Positions 47,456-58,744 are shown, counted from the stretch's first letter. The stretch is DNA of 64,000 nucleotides from Candidatus Endonucleibacter bathymodioli (GCA_030674915.1 JASXSV010000005.1:124001-188000), one strand, 5' to 3'. Made by a program: numbers and translations. The notes: a model not told the origin generated them from the sequence alone.

Positions 47456-48685
47456 ATGAAGTCATTAGCATCAAATCATAAAATTAAACGAATCTTATCT
47501 ACTTTGAGTGATTTTTTTAACCATCTGAAGACTGGTGAGCTGTCTACAATGCAGATCATCGGCCTCTCATTATGGCCTATTTCTATCTTAGCGGTGTGCG
47601 CATCTTGTCTTACACTACTAACCGGTGAACATACGGTTGTAAATAGCTACCTGCTGGGCGGTGAACGCTGGGAAAACAGGTTACCACTATATTCAGGACC
47701 TGGCGGCTTTATCTACTCACCTTTCTTTGCTTTTCTATTTTCACCACTAACATATTTACCAACGTATGTCGTTGATTTACTTTGGCGAGCAATATCCATT
47801 AGCTTCTATTTTTTCAGCATCATTCTCTTTTTAAAACATCTGAGTGAAAATAGTGAAAAAAAACTATTAGAGTGGCTTGGAATATTCAGTCTTATAGCTA
47901 TACCTATCGCATTTTCAGGATTTAGAAATGGGCAAATGAACGTTATATTAACTGCTAGCATGGTGATGATCAGTCATCTATTAGTCCGGCAACGCTGGCA
48001 CGCATCAGCACTATTACTAGCACTAATTCTCTGTCTAAAACCAACGTTTATTGTATTCTTCCTGCTAGCAACTAGCTTATTTCGACCATTATGGTCGTGG
48101 ATTCTTTTTTATCTTACTCTATTTCTAACATTGCCATTCTACTTTACTGGTTTAGATTACAGTTATCAGCAATATTGTAATTATATCGAGATGATGAAGT
48201 CAGCGGTAGATTTAGGAGTAAACACACCTAAATGGGCCAGTTTCTTCAATATACCAATGCAAGTTCTTCAAGTACAGATAGACCATCACACGCAAGTTGT
48301 CGTGAAATTATTGCTAGCTTTCGCCACATGGCTAAGTTGTCGTTACGCAGTCAGGAACTTTGACCCACTGACGGCAGTCGTTTATTTATTCAGCTTTGCA
48401 GGAACCTATCATTTATTATTTAATCCAAGAAGTGTCAATACTGACTATATAATTTTAGGCACTATTATGGCAACATGGTTTACTGCCGCACTGTATCTAT
48501 GGAATGACAAAATTCTAACGATAATGATAGGAATCTTGTCGGTTGGTGTGCTATTCGCCCTTGACCTTTCTCGCCTATTCATCCCTGCTTCAACAAGCTG
48601 GGTAAACCCATTAATGGCATTGTTTTTTGTTGCTATTTTAATCGTGAATCAAAAAAATAAAAGAACATTCCAAACCATAAATTAA
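47456..48685 (+). CDS. GT87-like (DUF2029) membrane glycosyltransferase
   Basis: 409 residues from the ATG at 47456, which has GAGG 8 bases upstream; an open frame reaches 47387. About ten membrane helices. The pattern of the GT87/DUF2029 family (GT-C fold, polyprenyl-phosphate-sugar dependent) is visible: FIYSPFFAFLFSPLTYLP after a first luminal loop, FRNGQMNVILTASMV, LILCLKPTFIVFFLLA, and FNPRSVNTDYIILG near the end. Expected to add a sugar to a periplasmic glycan or lipid; the substrate cannot be named. Stands alone, downstream of the secretion cluster and just before the broken LHQDW gene. Confidence 0.75.
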   Translation: MKSLASNHKIKRILSTLSDFFNHLKTGELSTMQIIGLSLWPISILAVCASCLTLLTGEHTVVNSYLLGGERWENRLPLYSGPGGFIYSPFFAFLFSPLTYLPTYVVDLLWRAISISFYFFSIILFLKHLSENSEKKLLEWLGIFSLIAIPIAFSGFRNGQMNVILTASMVMISHLLVRQRWHASALLLALILCLKPTFIVFFLLATSLFRPLWSWILFYLTLFLTLPFYFTGLDYSYQQYCNYIEMMKSAVDLGVNTPKWASFFNIPMQVLQVQIDHHTQVVVKLLLAFATWLSCRYAVRNFDPLTAVVYLFSFAGTYHLLFNPRSVNTDYIILGTIMATWFTAALYLWNDKILTIMIGILSVGVLFALDLSRLFIPASTSWVNPLMALFFVAILIVNQKNKRTFQTIN

Positions 48686-49742
48686 TGCTACTGAATCTAC
48701 TAATAAGCACCTAAAAGCGATTATGCATTACACGACAACCATCTGAAAGAACAAGGATGCAATGCTGGCGCTACGTCAGAGAATGTTGCGCAACCATTTT
48801 TACACCAAGACTGGTCCTTTATTCAAGTAGATAGCAAAGAAGAAAACGAAGAATCATACGAAGAGCAGAGTACTAAAAACATCATTTTTCCTTTAGTCTA
48901 TAGGAAAAGGGTGGGCCATGTATTTTCTCCACTAGTCAAAATGGTGATTGCCGCAACCATAGGTTGCTTGGCTGTATCTAGTTTCGCTCAAGATACTAAT
49001 GCAGCTATAGCGCCTTCCTTGCAATATAACCAGCTTGGGCGTAATTATACACTGATAAATAATACTCTAACTGCAAATAACAACTTCAACCTTGCCCCTA
49101 TGATTGACATGAGGGAGCAACTATTATCTTTAAACAACACTGTAGTAGATAGGTGTCTAGACCCGTCTGCAGGGCGCGCAATACTGATTGATATATGTAC
49201 ATACTTGATGAAAATAACAACAATTACATCCAATTTTGCAACCCATCAGTATCAGGTTTATATGATTTTCAAGGGTACTATTTCATATACATAGGAAATC
49301 CGAACGGAATTCCATGCCCTGAATCTCGTTTCCAGCCTGTTAAGTATTGGCCTAATGAAACTAGTGTATGTATTTATCAAAAATAATTATGTAGTGAGGA
49401 AGGGCAAGAGATATTCTCTACTGGTTCTACAGTTACTAATGTAACTTGTTACTGTAATCCCAACTATAACTACCATTTTTTAATAAAGCCTAAAGACTGT
49501 GGCTGCAATCCTAGACAAGAAGAATGTGGTTGTTACAAAGTACTTTGTCCTCCAGAAACACCTATTTTTGGCCCTCATGATACATGCGTATCTAAGACCA
49601 CTTACAGCACGCAGATTTCAGATTATTATACCAATACTCATGGAACTTGTATGCGGAGCTATTGGCTTAAGAACTACAACGTCGATAATATCAAAGAAAC
49701 AGATTTGATTATACCCCACAATGATTTAAACAATGGTAATAT

Positions 49743-50942
49743 GAGACCTTTGCACGATAACGCTGCATAAGCCCCACTATTAATTAAATTGTATTTTTTT
49801 GAGGATAAAGCCTTAAAAAACACAATTACAGTTCGAATATGCGCCATTCGAGCCATTTCACCCTTCATTTTCGATTTTCAGACGCAACTTGCCTGCTGAA
49901 TCGATAAACCTCGTTTAATATTGTGCGCCACACACATTATTTCAAAACGTGTACGGTTTCGGCTTAAGCCAAGATAACGAGCTTTCGCCATGCCGTAGTG
50001 TAATTTCAAAACGCCAAATACTCGCTCCACAGTGCAGCGCACGCCAGAATGTAAACGGTTAAAGCACTTATCATGTTCTGTTAATGGTTTATTTCGATAA
50101 GCACGTCTTATTATTCTGTTATCAATATTTCTATCATCCAGCCATTCACTGTGCTTCTTGCTGGAATAGGCACTATCCGCATAAACAGACGACTCTTCAC
50201 CATCTAATAGCTCAGTGAAACAATTTGAATCGTGAATATTTCCTGCTGTGTAACCGATCGATTTTATCAACCCATCCTCATCGACATTTATGTGCGCTTT
50301 ATAGCCGTAGGTACTTTTACTCTTCCCGTCAGAACCTGCTTTCACGTTCCACTTCGCGTCAGGATCCTGTGTTGAGTGCTTGTCTTTATCCTTATTTGGG
50401 CGACACTGTTTAGCCTCAATTACGCTAGCATCAACAATACTGATACCTCCAGATTTAATATAAAGACCTTTATCTATAAGCTGGGAATTGATTTCTTGAA
50501 GCAACTTATCCATAAGCAACAACTTATCGAGCTTCTGTCTAAATCGCCAAAAAGTACTGTGGTCCGGCACTGACTCTGAAATGTCGAGCGCAATAAATCG
50601 ACGAAATAAAAGATCGCGAGCAAGCTGTTTCTCTAGGGCCGAATCGCTTAATTTATACCAACTTTGCAGCAGCAGTGCCTTAAACATCATCAGTGGAGGC
50701 CATGCCTTTTCGCCTCGAGAACTTGAATGTATATCTTTCAGATGATGCTCTAAGCGATCCCAATCAATGAGTTCATGGACAGAGTCGAGTTCTTTCACTG
50801 CATCGTGATCAATCAGCATTGAATCTGCTAGACTGCGTTGTTTCAGATTTTTCCAAGCCATAATTTCACCGAAAGGCATTGATTGTGCAAGGCTTATTAT
50901 ACCTGATTTTCAGTTATTTAGCGAGATTCGTGCAAAGGTCTC
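49743..50942 (-). mobile_element. IS5-family element, intact
   Basis: 1200 bp with 15-bp perfect inverted ends GAGACCTTTGCACGA (49743-49757 and, inverted, 50928-50942), flanked by the direct repeat AATAT (49738-49742, 50943-50947), consistent with target duplication. Carries one complete transposase gene on the minus strand. A second copy starts at 62992 and an end fragment is at 6643-6713. Confidence 0.92.
49878..50879 (-). CDS. IS5-family transposase
   Basis: 333 residues. IS5-type N-terminus (MAWKNLKQRSLADS; this ATG, at 50861, is six codons inside the longest frame), LLLQSWYKLSDSALEKQL, and the DDE triad in SIVDASVIE (first Asp), VYADSAYSSKKH (second Asp) and CTVERVFGVLKLHYGMAKARYLG (Glu). 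Full length and free of stops; the stretch shared with the partial copy at 63055 looks identical, so the element has probably moved recently. Confidence 0.92.
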   Translation of the reverse strand: MPFGEIMAWKNLKQRSLADSMLIDHDAVKELDSVHELIDWDRLEHHLKDIHSSSRGEKAWPPLMMFKALLLQSWYKLSDSALEKQLARDLLFRRFIALDISESVPDHSTFWRFRQKLDKLLLMDKLLQEINSQLIDKGLYIKSGGISIVDASVIEAKQCRPNKDKDKHSTQDPDAKWNVKAGSDGKSKSTYGYKAHINVDEDGLIKSIGYTAGNIHDSNCFTELLDGEESSVYADSAYSSKKHSEWLDDRNIDNRIIRRAYRNKPLTEHDKCFNRLHSGVRCTVERVFGVLKLHYGMAKARYLGLSRNRTRFEIMCVAHNIKRGLSIQQASCV

Positions 50943-51437
50943 AATATAGTATTAGATAGAAAAGAATTTCATTCCGTTTTTGGCTCTATAGTATCGCCAA
51001 CATTATGTTTCTGCATATGTTCAATTATTTACATACTAAAGCAGAGTAATGATGTATTAGAAGTTATTAACACACTAAAACTTCGAACTGGAAATCAATT
51101 ATCCGTACAAATATTTTCAAATACGAATAAGGGCACCTCGTATAAAGATTTAGAGTCTAAACTTACTGAATTGGGTCTAAGCTCCAGTAGCATGAACGCT
51201 CATGACATAATTAAAGCGGGTGGGGCTATAACTATTACTACAAATAGCGATGGAACTATCTCAGTGGATATAATGAAGGTGTCGGATTCTTGCGTAGAAG
51301 AAAATGAAACTATAATCATTGAAGAATTGCCTCATAATGTTAGTGATCATGAACAACAGTGTAAACACATAGTACAATCTAGAAGGAGAGAGTGGGAAAA
51401 AAGGGCAGCAAATGTAGAACCTAACTTAAAGCCATGA

Positions 51438-52178
51438 CGCTCTAATTATAAGGCACCTTCGTATACTGGCTCAAACACGGCTCCTCAACATCTATCGTTC
51501 TTGGATGCTGACGTTTCCCCTCTGTATGAGCAGATTATATCTAACTAAATAGGCAAAAGTGTAGACTATATTGCGTAGATATCCTGTCTCTATGATGGAT
51601 ATTTTGGCAGCATATCGTATGAACCATAATGCAACTGTAAATAATCAAAGGTGAAACGCTATTACTGACAATAAAGGAATTCTATTTACTCCAATTAGGG
51701 GCATACAACTCTCTTGATCCTGAGAACCTTTGACGCTACTAAGTCTGAAGCCTCATCCCAATATGCCACATTTATTGAAGAAGATATGGTGCAACCATCA
51801 CAATGAGGATATTTTAAAAATCAAGTTCTTCTTGAAACCGATACATTTGCCTACAGTCTACTTCAGCAAAGACCTCTGAGAAACCAATAGAGGTCGCCTG
51901 CACAACTCTACAAGCTATCTCTATATCTAATATGCAAGCCTTGGTTATACTATGAAAGAAATAGATGACTTATTGTAACTTCATTACTCTCGTATAAGTA
52001 AGGTTTCCATACTCATGAGCAAGCAAGAACAAAATCAAAAAGAAAGACATGCCCCCTACCCTATAAATGATTACCTAAGCAAAGAAAAGCAAAAGCCTGG
52101 AAATGGTAGCTAATTAATATAGACAATTAGTCAGCCAAGCTGCTCGATAAATAAAATAAGAAATTTATGCGTAGCCAC
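51438..52178. other. Intergenic, no supported gene
   Basis: Between the broken exported-protein gene and rapA. No frame with homology and no RNA recognised. Confidence 0.45.
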
Positions 52179-55061
52179 CTAACCTGCAACCATTAAGCGA
52201 ATAGCATCAGATCTTAGCACAGCCTTCTGTAAACACTGATGCCCTAATCCAATCCATCCTTTAAGGTGCTCAATCTCTTCCTCACGAACATTAGGGTTCA
52301 CGGCTTTTAAAGCACTGAGCCTTTCTATCTCTTCCGTCACATCTTTAAACAATTTTTTACAGGCATCATCCACTATACTTTCCACGCATACTTTAGCACA
52401 TTCTTCTGCCCGTGCAAGCATCGTCAGAATAGTTTCTTTCTGAGCTCTTACCAACTTTTTGCCAAAACCTTTTTTGATAGGCCGCAACTGTGCCGTCAAT
52501 GTATCAAACGTACATTTCTCAGCTAAGTTATTCATGGCAAGGTCAATCAGAGTACGAATAGGCGTTATAGGCAGATAACGATCCAGTTGTAGTATTTTAT
52601 CTCCATAGGCTTCAACAACATAAATAACTTCTAGAAGCATAGTGCCAGACTTTAGCGCTTTGTTTTTAAGTAGAACAACCGATACAGTTCCTGTCTCACC
52701 CATCAAAATATTTTCCATACTTTCACTAATCATGGGGTGCTCCCAAGAAAGGAACTGCATGTCTTCACGTGATAGAGCCATCTCTCGGTCAAAAGTAACT
52801 GTTACACCATCATCCGGAAGTCTCGGTAAAGAAGTAACCATATGACTACCAGGACGAATAATCAGACAGTGGCGAGAATGATCTTCTACATCTACCCCAA
52901 AACTCTCAAAAAGCTTTTCTGCATATTGCATTAGTTGACGAGGTTCTTCCCTCGCTTCAATATCGTTGATCAGATCTTCATTGGAAGACAGCCCCCTAGA
53001 ATTAAGTTCGAGCAGTCGATCCCTGCCGTTATGTAAATTATCTTTAAGCTCCTTGTTCAAGCTTTTAGTTTTATTCAGCAATGGCTGAATATCAAAGGAG
53101 TTAACCACTCCACAAGGTTTCAGCAACTGCTGGAGATCCAGCTTCAATTCTTGGAAAACAGTATTGCCTGCCGGACACGTATTAACGAAGGCATCAAGAC
53201 CTTCATGATACCAGTGAAACAGTACTTCCTGACCAGAGCTTTTTATGTAAGGGGCATAAATATTAATGGCTTCTGTTTGACCGATACGGTCAAGGCGACC
53301 GATACGTTGCTCAAGTAGATCAGGGTGTTCGGGCAAATCGAAAAGCACTAAATGGCTGGCAAACTGAAAGTTGCGACCTTCACTGCCAATCTCGGAACAG
53401 ACCATAACCTGAGCTCCATACTCTTCATCTGCAAACCAGGCCGCAGATCTGTCCCGATCAATAATACTCATTCCTTCATGGAATACAGTCGTTGGAATAC
53501 CAGAAAGAATACGCATCGCATCTCCCAGATCCAGAGCTGTAGTTAGCTCCGCACAAATAACCAAGACTTTTTTCTTCCTTAATAATTTAATCTGACTAAT
53601 TAGCCACTCCACTCTAGGATCAACTTTCCACCAAGGAGCAACATCCTCAACCTTAAAATGTGCCTGATAGGCTATCTCAGGAAAAAGGTAATGTCTTAGA
53701 CTGTGCGCCCCTTCCTGTTCTTTATCTAAAGCCAACTGGTAGGGTTTAGGCATAACTAGTGGGCATCCATGAATAATTCTACCAGGAAAACCAGCAACAG
53801 CCGCCCGAGCATTCCTAAATAAGATCCTCCCTGTGCCATGACGATCAAGTAGCTGGTGCAGAAGCTGACTCTGTGCATCGGCTTTATCTTTAGGTGTTCC
53901 CTGCTCAAGCAGCCTGATTAAATCCAAACTGCTATCGCCCAAGAAACCCTTAAAATCTTTGCGCGCCTGATCTGACAACTGTTCTTTTTCCAAAAGCTCC
54001 TGTACTGCGCTAGCTACAGACTCATAAGAACGCGCTTCCTCTTGAAATATAACGAAATCATGGAAACGGTCAGAATCAAGCAGCCTAAGCCGTGCAAAAT
54101 GACTCTCTAAACCCATTTGCTCAGGCGTTGCCGTCAAAAGTAATAATCCCGGTATCCGGGCTGCCAATTTTTCAATACACTGATATTCTAGACTAGGCTT
54201 CCCTGAAGACCAAGCAAGGTGGTGAGCCTCATCAACAATCATCAGATCCCAGTCTACCTCCATAGCCTGTTCTAGACGACATTCATTACTACAAAAGAAG
54301 TCAAGGCTGCAAAGAATCAACTGCTCACTGGCAAATGGATTGTCGTCATTACTATTTTCGAGTCGATCTTCATCAAAAAGACTGAAATAAAGATTAAATC
54401 TCCTAAGCATTTCAACCAACCATTGGTGCAGAAGGTTTTCAGGAACAATTATCAAGACTCTTTCAGCACGACCACTGATCAGTTGCTGGTGCAAAATCAA
54501 TCCTGCCTCAATGGTTTTACCCATACCTACTTCATCAGCCAACATTACTCTAGGGGCGTATCGGTTGGATACTTCCCTAGCTATATGAAGCTGATGAGGA
54601 ATAAGACTGACTCTTGGCCCAATCAATCCCCGCACAGGAGAACTCAGAATTCGGTGGTTATGTAGAAGAGTTTTATAGCGCAGAGAATAGTTGTTATCGG
54701 TGTCAATAAGTCCGGCCAACATTCTATCCTGCGGCTTGTTAAAGCTAATAAAGTCACCAATATCAGTCTCTACTAGTTTCCGTTCCTGGTCATCCTCCAG
54801 TAACCCAGTATAAGTTATAATACCAGCCTTTTCGGTTACTTTGGTGACCGTTATAACCCAGCCTTCACGACTCTCTGCTTTATCACCAGGGCTGAATTGA
54901 ACCCTGACAAGAGGCGCATTATTAATAGAGTATGTCCGAAGCTTCCCGGTTACAGGAAACAGTAGTGTAACCATACGAGCTTCAATGGTGATAACTGTAC
55001 CCAGTCCCTGCTCGATTTCTGTATCGCTGACCCAGCGTTGTCCCAGAACGAAACTCATCAT
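52179..55061 (-). CDS. rapA: RNA polymerase-associated ATPase RapA
   Basis: 960 residues, full length (E. coli 968). Two N-terminal Tudor-like domains (about 1-110, FVLGQRWVSDTE), then the Swi2/Snf2 ATPase: motif I DEVGMGKTIEAGLIL (about 174-188), motif II VDEAHHL (about 278), motif III LLTATPEQMG, and the second RecA lobe with VMVCSEIGSEGRNFQFASHLVLFDLP and QRIGRLDRIGQ. The C-terminal RapA-specific domains follow. It binds core RNA polymerase and helps recycle it after termination. Single gene; the double Met start (MMSFVLGQRW) leaves the exact start open by one codon. Confidence 0.96.
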   Translation of the reverse strand: MMSFVLGQRWVSDTEIEQGLGTVITIEARMVTLLFPVTGKLRTYSINNAPLVRVQFSPGDKAESREGWVITVTKVTEKAGIITYTGLLEDDQERKLVETDIGDFISFNKPQDRMLAGLIDTDNNYSLRYKTLLHNHRILSSPVRGLIGPRVSLIPHQLHIAREVSNRYAPRVMLADEVGMGKTIEAGLILHQQLISGRAERVLIIVPENLLHQWLVEMLRRFNLYFSLFDEDRLENSNDDNPFASEQLILCSLDFFCSNECRLEQAMEVDWDLMIVDEAHHLAWSSGKPSLEYQCIEKLAARIPGLLLLTATPEQMGLESHFARLRLLDSDRFHDFVIFQEEARSYESVASAVQELLEKEQLSDQARKDFKGFLGDSSLDLIRLLEQGTPKDKADAQSQLLHQLLDRHGTGRILFRNARAAVAGFPGRIIHGCPLVMPKPYQLALDKEQEGAHSLRHYLFPEIAYQAHFKVEDVAPWWKVDPRVEWLISQIKLLRKKKVLVICAELTTALDLGDAMRILSGIPTTVFHEGMSIIDRDRSAAWFADEEYGAQVMVCSEIGSEGRNFQFASHLVLFDLPEHPDLLEQRIGRLDRIGQTEAINIYAPYIKSSGQEVLFHWYHEGLDAFVNTCPAGNTVFQELKLDLQQLLKPCGVVNSFDIQPLLNKTKSLNKELKDNLHNGRDRLLELNSRGLSSNEDLINDIEAREEPRQLMQYAEKLFESFGVDVEDHSRHCLIIRPGSHMVTSLPRLPDDGVTVTFDREMALSREDMQFLSWEHPMISESMENILMGETGTVSVVLLKNKALKSGTMLLEVIYVVEAYGDKILQLDRYLPITPIRTLIDLAMNNLAEKCTFDTLTAQLRPIKKGFGKKLVRAQKETILTMLARAEECAKVCVESIVDDACKKLFKDVTEEIERLSALKAVNPNVREEEIEHLKGWIGLGHQCLQKAVLRSDAIRLMVAG

Positions 55062-55255
55062 GTGGCGACCGCTAACCTTACTAGAGCAAAAGGATAATTC
55101 TAGCTAAATTATCTGGAATTTGTATTACTAATAGCCAAAGTAATTCAATGTTTCGCATTAGCTACTAAAATACTCGAGTTAAATCATCATATTGGGGTGA
55201 AAAAATATGTTATTTCATGTAAAACAATAACAACGTCGTTTATGAGAAGCCTAGC

Positions 55256-56749
55256 ATGACAAAACAAATATCTCACTTTATTGCCGGAAAACTAACCGAA
55301 CCGAGTAAACAGCAAGATCCGATATTCAACCCCGCCACAGGTGAACAAAGTGGCACTGTATCCCTGGCTAGCCAAGCGGAAACAGAGCATGCAATTATCA
55401 CTGCAAAAGAAGCCTTCAGCCATTGGCGACAGGTCACACCTTTAAACAGAGCTCGTATTCTTTTTAAGTTCAAAGCACTGATTGAACAGCATCGCGATGA
55501 GCTGGCAGAACTTATTACCCATGAACACGGTAAAATATTTGACGATGCTAGAGGAGAAGTTACCCGCGGAATGGAAGTGGTTGAGTTTGCCTGTGGCGCA
55601 CCCCACCTACTTAAAGGCGAACATACAGAAAACATAGGAACCGGCATTGACGCTTGGTCAATAAATCAACCACTGGGAGTTGTCACTGGCATTACCCCTT
55701 TTAATTTTCCAGCTATGGTTCCTCTTTGGATGTTTCCTATTGCTATAGCTTGCGGAAACACCTTTATATTAAAACCCTCTGAAAAAACCCCCTCCGCATC
55801 CCTGTATCTTGCTAGGCTATTCAAAGAATCAGGACTTCCAGATGGCGTATTAAATGTTATAAATGGTAATAAAGAGGCAGTTGACACACTCCTAAAAAGT
55901 CCTGACATACAGGCTGCCAGCTTTGTTGGTTCAACACCTGTTGCTGAGTATGTTTATCAAGTAGCTTCTCACACAGGTAAAAGAGTTCAAGCACTAGGCG
56001 GCGCAAAAAATCATATGGTTATTATGCCAGATGCTGATCTAGATCAAACCGTAAATGCACTCCTTGGTGCAGCCTACGGCTCTGCTGGTGAACGCTGCAT
56101 GGCAATATCAGTAGCTGTTGCCGTAGCTGATGTTGCCGACAGATTAATTGAAAAACTAACACCAAAAATTCGAGATCTCCGGATTGGCCCTGGCATGAAT
56201 ACTGATATCGAAATAGGCCCTCTGATTAGTAAATCCCACCGCAGTAAAGTGAAAGATTACATCGACTCAGGGGTAGCACAAGGAGCCACACTGGTGATTG
56301 ATGGCAGAAAAATCAACGTCCATGATCATGAAAATGGTTATTACCTTGGAGGCACCTTATTTGATAATGTAACCACTGATATGAGTATCTATCGAGAAGA
56401 AATTTTTGGCCCTGTACTATGTGTCGTACGAGTTCCCAACTATCAGACCGCAACCAAAATTATTAATGACCACGAATACGGAAATGGCACTACAATTTTT
56501 ACCCGAGATGGCGACAGTGCCCGCCAATTTGCCCATGATATTCAGGTCGGAATGGTAGGAATCAATGTTCCCATTCCGGTTCCAATGGCTTTCCACAGCT
56601 TTGGCGGCTGGAAACGCTCTCTGTTTGGACCGTTACATATGCATGGTACTGATGCTGTCCGTTTCTATACCCGCCGTAAGGCTATAACTGCTCGCTGGCC
56701 TAAAGGAATACGCGACAATACAGAGTTTACCCTTCCTACCATGACATAA
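55256..56749 (+). CDS. mmsA: CoA-acylating methylmalonate-semialdehyde dehydrogenase
   Basis: 497 residues. Aldehyde-dehydrogenase fold close to MmsA: INQPLGVVTGITPFNFPAMVPLWMFP (about 140-165), KPSEKTPSA, FVGSTPVAEYVY, catalytic Cys in GSAGERCMAISVAV (about 284), and EIFGPVLCVVRV. NAD- and CoA-dependent conversion of (methyl)malonate semialdehyde to propionyl- or acetyl-CoA in valine, beta-alanine and inositol breakdown. No mmsB or other valine genes are beside it, so it stands alone here. First ATG used. Confidence 0.92.
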   Translation: MTKQISHFIAGKLTEPSKQQDPIFNPATGEQSGTVSLASQAETEHAIITAKEAFSHWRQVTPLNRARILFKFKALIEQHRDELAELITHEHGKIFDDARGEVTRGMEVVEFACGAPHLLKGEHTENIGTGIDAWSINQPLGVVTGITPFNFPAMVPLWMFPIAIACGNTFILKPSEKTPSASLYLARLFKESGLPDGVLNVINGNKEAVDTLLKSPDIQAASFVGSTPVAEYVYQVASHTGKRVQALGGAKNHMVIMPDADLDQTVNALLGAAYGSAGERCMAISVAVAVADVADRLIEKLTPKIRDLRIGPGMNTDIEIGPLISKSHRSKVKDYIDSGVAQGATLVIDGRKINVHDHENGYYLGGTLFDNVTTDMSIYREEIFGPVLCVVRVPNYQTATKIINDHEYGNGTTIFTRDGDSARQFAHDIQVGMVGINVPIPVPMAFHSFGGWKRSLFGPLHMHGTDAVRFYTRRKAITARWPKGIRDNTEFTLPTMT

Positions 56750-57214
56750 CTCATCATGAGAACCATCCGACAAGGTGATTATTTATCATCTATCTAAAAG
56801 ATGGTCTCCTGAAACCATGTTTGTCAAACAGGTGGTGCAAATTACGTGCACTCATTCAAAACCATAGAGCATTAAGATAAATACAAAGAAACTCTGGAAT
56901 AACAACCACTTTACAATTACGCCTTCCGCATCAGAGACTAGGGAAACTAGCATTTAGCTGTGATGTAGGGGCATACAAACTACTAACGGTCTGAACTTAC
57001 AGACTACAGACTTAAATTCCCAGCATCCGAAACTGCGAAATAAAACATTTCCTGTTTTTTGCACGAACCAGCATTTTTACTTTATGATAGAACTTTCCCG
57101 GCATTTCTTATGCCATTTTCTTTGTTTTGATTACAGTTATTATCTCATAGAATCAAACGCAGGTTTGCATAAAGCTATCTTCCTACCATTAGAACAACAA
57201 ACCTCAACCATAAC
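56750..57214. other. Convergent intergenic region mmsA / ald
   Basis: No gene recognised. Must contain the transcription ends of both neighbours; no textbook hairpin with a T-run is evident. Confidence 0.45.
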
Positions 57215-58339
57215 TCACCTTAGAGCCGCTACCACTTCTATGGCTGGGGTATACATCAGCCCTTGGGCTTCCGCTACCGGCAAATGGGTAATATTCCCTC
57301 CACATATATTTAAACCCTCTAGTAACTGAGGATTCTCCGTCAAAGCAACTTTACTGCCTTTATCTGCCAATTCAATAATGTAAGGAAGAGCCACATTATT
57401 TAAAGCCATAGTTGCTGTTCTAGCAACTGCACCTGGCATATTAGCAACACAATAATGCACCACGTCATCCACGACAAAAGTCGGATTATCATGAGTCGTT
57501 GGTCTTGATGTTTCCGCACACCCTCCCTGATCAATAGCGACATCAACCAGAACCGATCCAGCTTTCATTGCTTTTATCAACTCCTTCGTAATTAACTTTG
57601 GCGCTGCGGCTCCTGGCAAGAGCACACTACCAATAACCAGGTCACTTTCTATCACATACTCTTTAATGGTTCGAGAGGTTGAATACACTGTTTTAATACA
57701 ATTCCCATGTAGGCGGTCCAGAGCTCGCAGAGCATCCAGAGATCGATCCAATACAGTTACTTCGGCTCCCATACCAATCGCAATAACTGCTGCATTTTGA
57801 CCAACAACACCTCCACCAATAATGACAACCTTGGCAGGCTTAACACCAGGAACACCACCCAATAATATGCCTCTCCCTGACATAGCCTTTTCAAGACACC
57901 TAGCTCCAGCCTGAATAGACATCCTTCCCGCTACTTCAGACATGGGGGCAAGGATCGGCAGTCTCCCCCTAACGTCACTAACAGTCTCATACGCAATACA
58001 AGTTGCTCCTGACTTAAGAAGATCAGAAGTTTGAGGTCTGTCAGGCGCCAAATGCAAAAAGGTAAACAGCGTATGTTTAGATGATAAACGAGCCCGTTCT
58101 TCCGCCAAAGGCTCCTTGACTTTAATAATCAAACAACTCTGATCAAACAACTCATCTGCTGTATCTACAATTTCACCTCCAGCAGCTTCGTAATCACTGT
58201 TGTCAAAACCAACACCTTCACCCGCCAGGTTTTCAATCATTACTTGATGGCCCCTGCTCGTTAGCTCTGCTACTGCATCAGGCGTCAAGCCAACACGAAA
58301 CTCATTGTTTTTGATTTCCTTGGGCACAGCCACTTTCAT
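57215..58339 (-). CDS. ald: Alanine dehydrogenase
   Basis: 374 residues, full length. N-terminal domain starts [20 protein letters not shown] with the substrate-binding Arg15; Lys in [11 protein letters not shown], His in TFLHLAPD, the NAD fold [30 protein letters not shown] (about 170-200), and the [19 protein letters not shown] region. Reversible NAD-dependent deamination of L-alanine to pyruvate and ammonia, feeding amino acid carbon into central metabolism. A GGAGG-like sequence precedes the ATG. Confidence 0.95.
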   Translation of the reverse strand: MKVAVPKEIKNNEFRVGLTPDAVAELTSRGHQVMIENLAGEGVGFDNSDYEAAGGEIVDTADELFDQSCLIIKVKEPLAEERARLSSKHTLFTFLHLAPDRPQTSDLLKSGATCIAYETVSDVRGRLPILAPMSEVAGRMSIQAGARCLEKAMSGRGILLGGVPGVKPAKVVIIGGGVVGQNAAVIAIGMGAEVTVLDRSLDALRALDRLHGNCIKTVYSTSRTIKEYVIESDLVIGSVLLPGAAAPKLITKELIKAMKAGSVLVDVAIDQGGCAETSRPTTHDNPTFVVDDVVHYCVANMPGAVARTATMALNNVALPYIIELADKGSKVALTENPQLLEGLNICGGNITHLPVAEAQGLMYTPAIEVVAALR

Positions 58340-58740
58340 TAGTAGTTTCCTCCTACCAAATTAGCTAATAAACCTGCTAGCAGGCTCCTCTCCTTTATAA
58401 CTAAAACCTAGTTTACACTTAAATTGCCAGCATAAGTAATACACCTTAACCTATACAAACTCAATAGGATTAGGTAGTGTAAGGCTTTTCCCAATCATAT
58501 GTTGATCAGGCGTTTAATCTAATAAATTTCATTGTGCCGCAAACCACTATTTTTCACTATCTCTCACGATGAGGGTAGCCAGCCACGCTTCATTCGGCAA
58601 GATCAGGAACCATATAAATACCCACAATCATCCTGCCTAGGTATCCGCTCAAGAACGGAACGGTGATTCAGAAATTGACCTAATCTAGGCAAAAATCATA
58701 GCTGTGCTATAATACCCATTATCGAGCTGGGGTGTACAAA
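58340..58740. other. Intergenic, no supported gene
   Basis: Upstream of ald. Holds the ald promoter on the minus strand (not resolved). A plus-strand TATAAT near 58708 faces the transposase remnant that follows. Confidence 0.4.
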
Positions 58741-58744
58741 TTAA

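Larger units (their letters stand above)
48707..51437 (+). pseudogene. Broken exported-protein gene, paralogue of 2763-4757, cut by IS5
   Basis: Reading begins after a stop at 48704 with SDYALHDN, GCNAGATSE, FLHQDWSFIQV, aligned residue by residue with the leader of the protein at 2763-4757 (DNVLHEP, SCNADTSAD, YLHQDWCCIKV). A hydrophobic segment (VIAATIGCLAVSSFA) and an Asn-rich start follow. Defects: no start codon before the leader; a frameshift near 49190; a stop at 49384-49386 after which the frame stays open with a Cys-rich stretch (CGCNPRQEECGCYKVLC); and an IS5 element at 49743-50942 flanked by AATAT. Removing the IS and one AATAT joins the left part in frame to 50948-51437, which ends with a basic, charged tail (QSRRREWEKRAAN). 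Function unknown. Confidence 0.75.
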
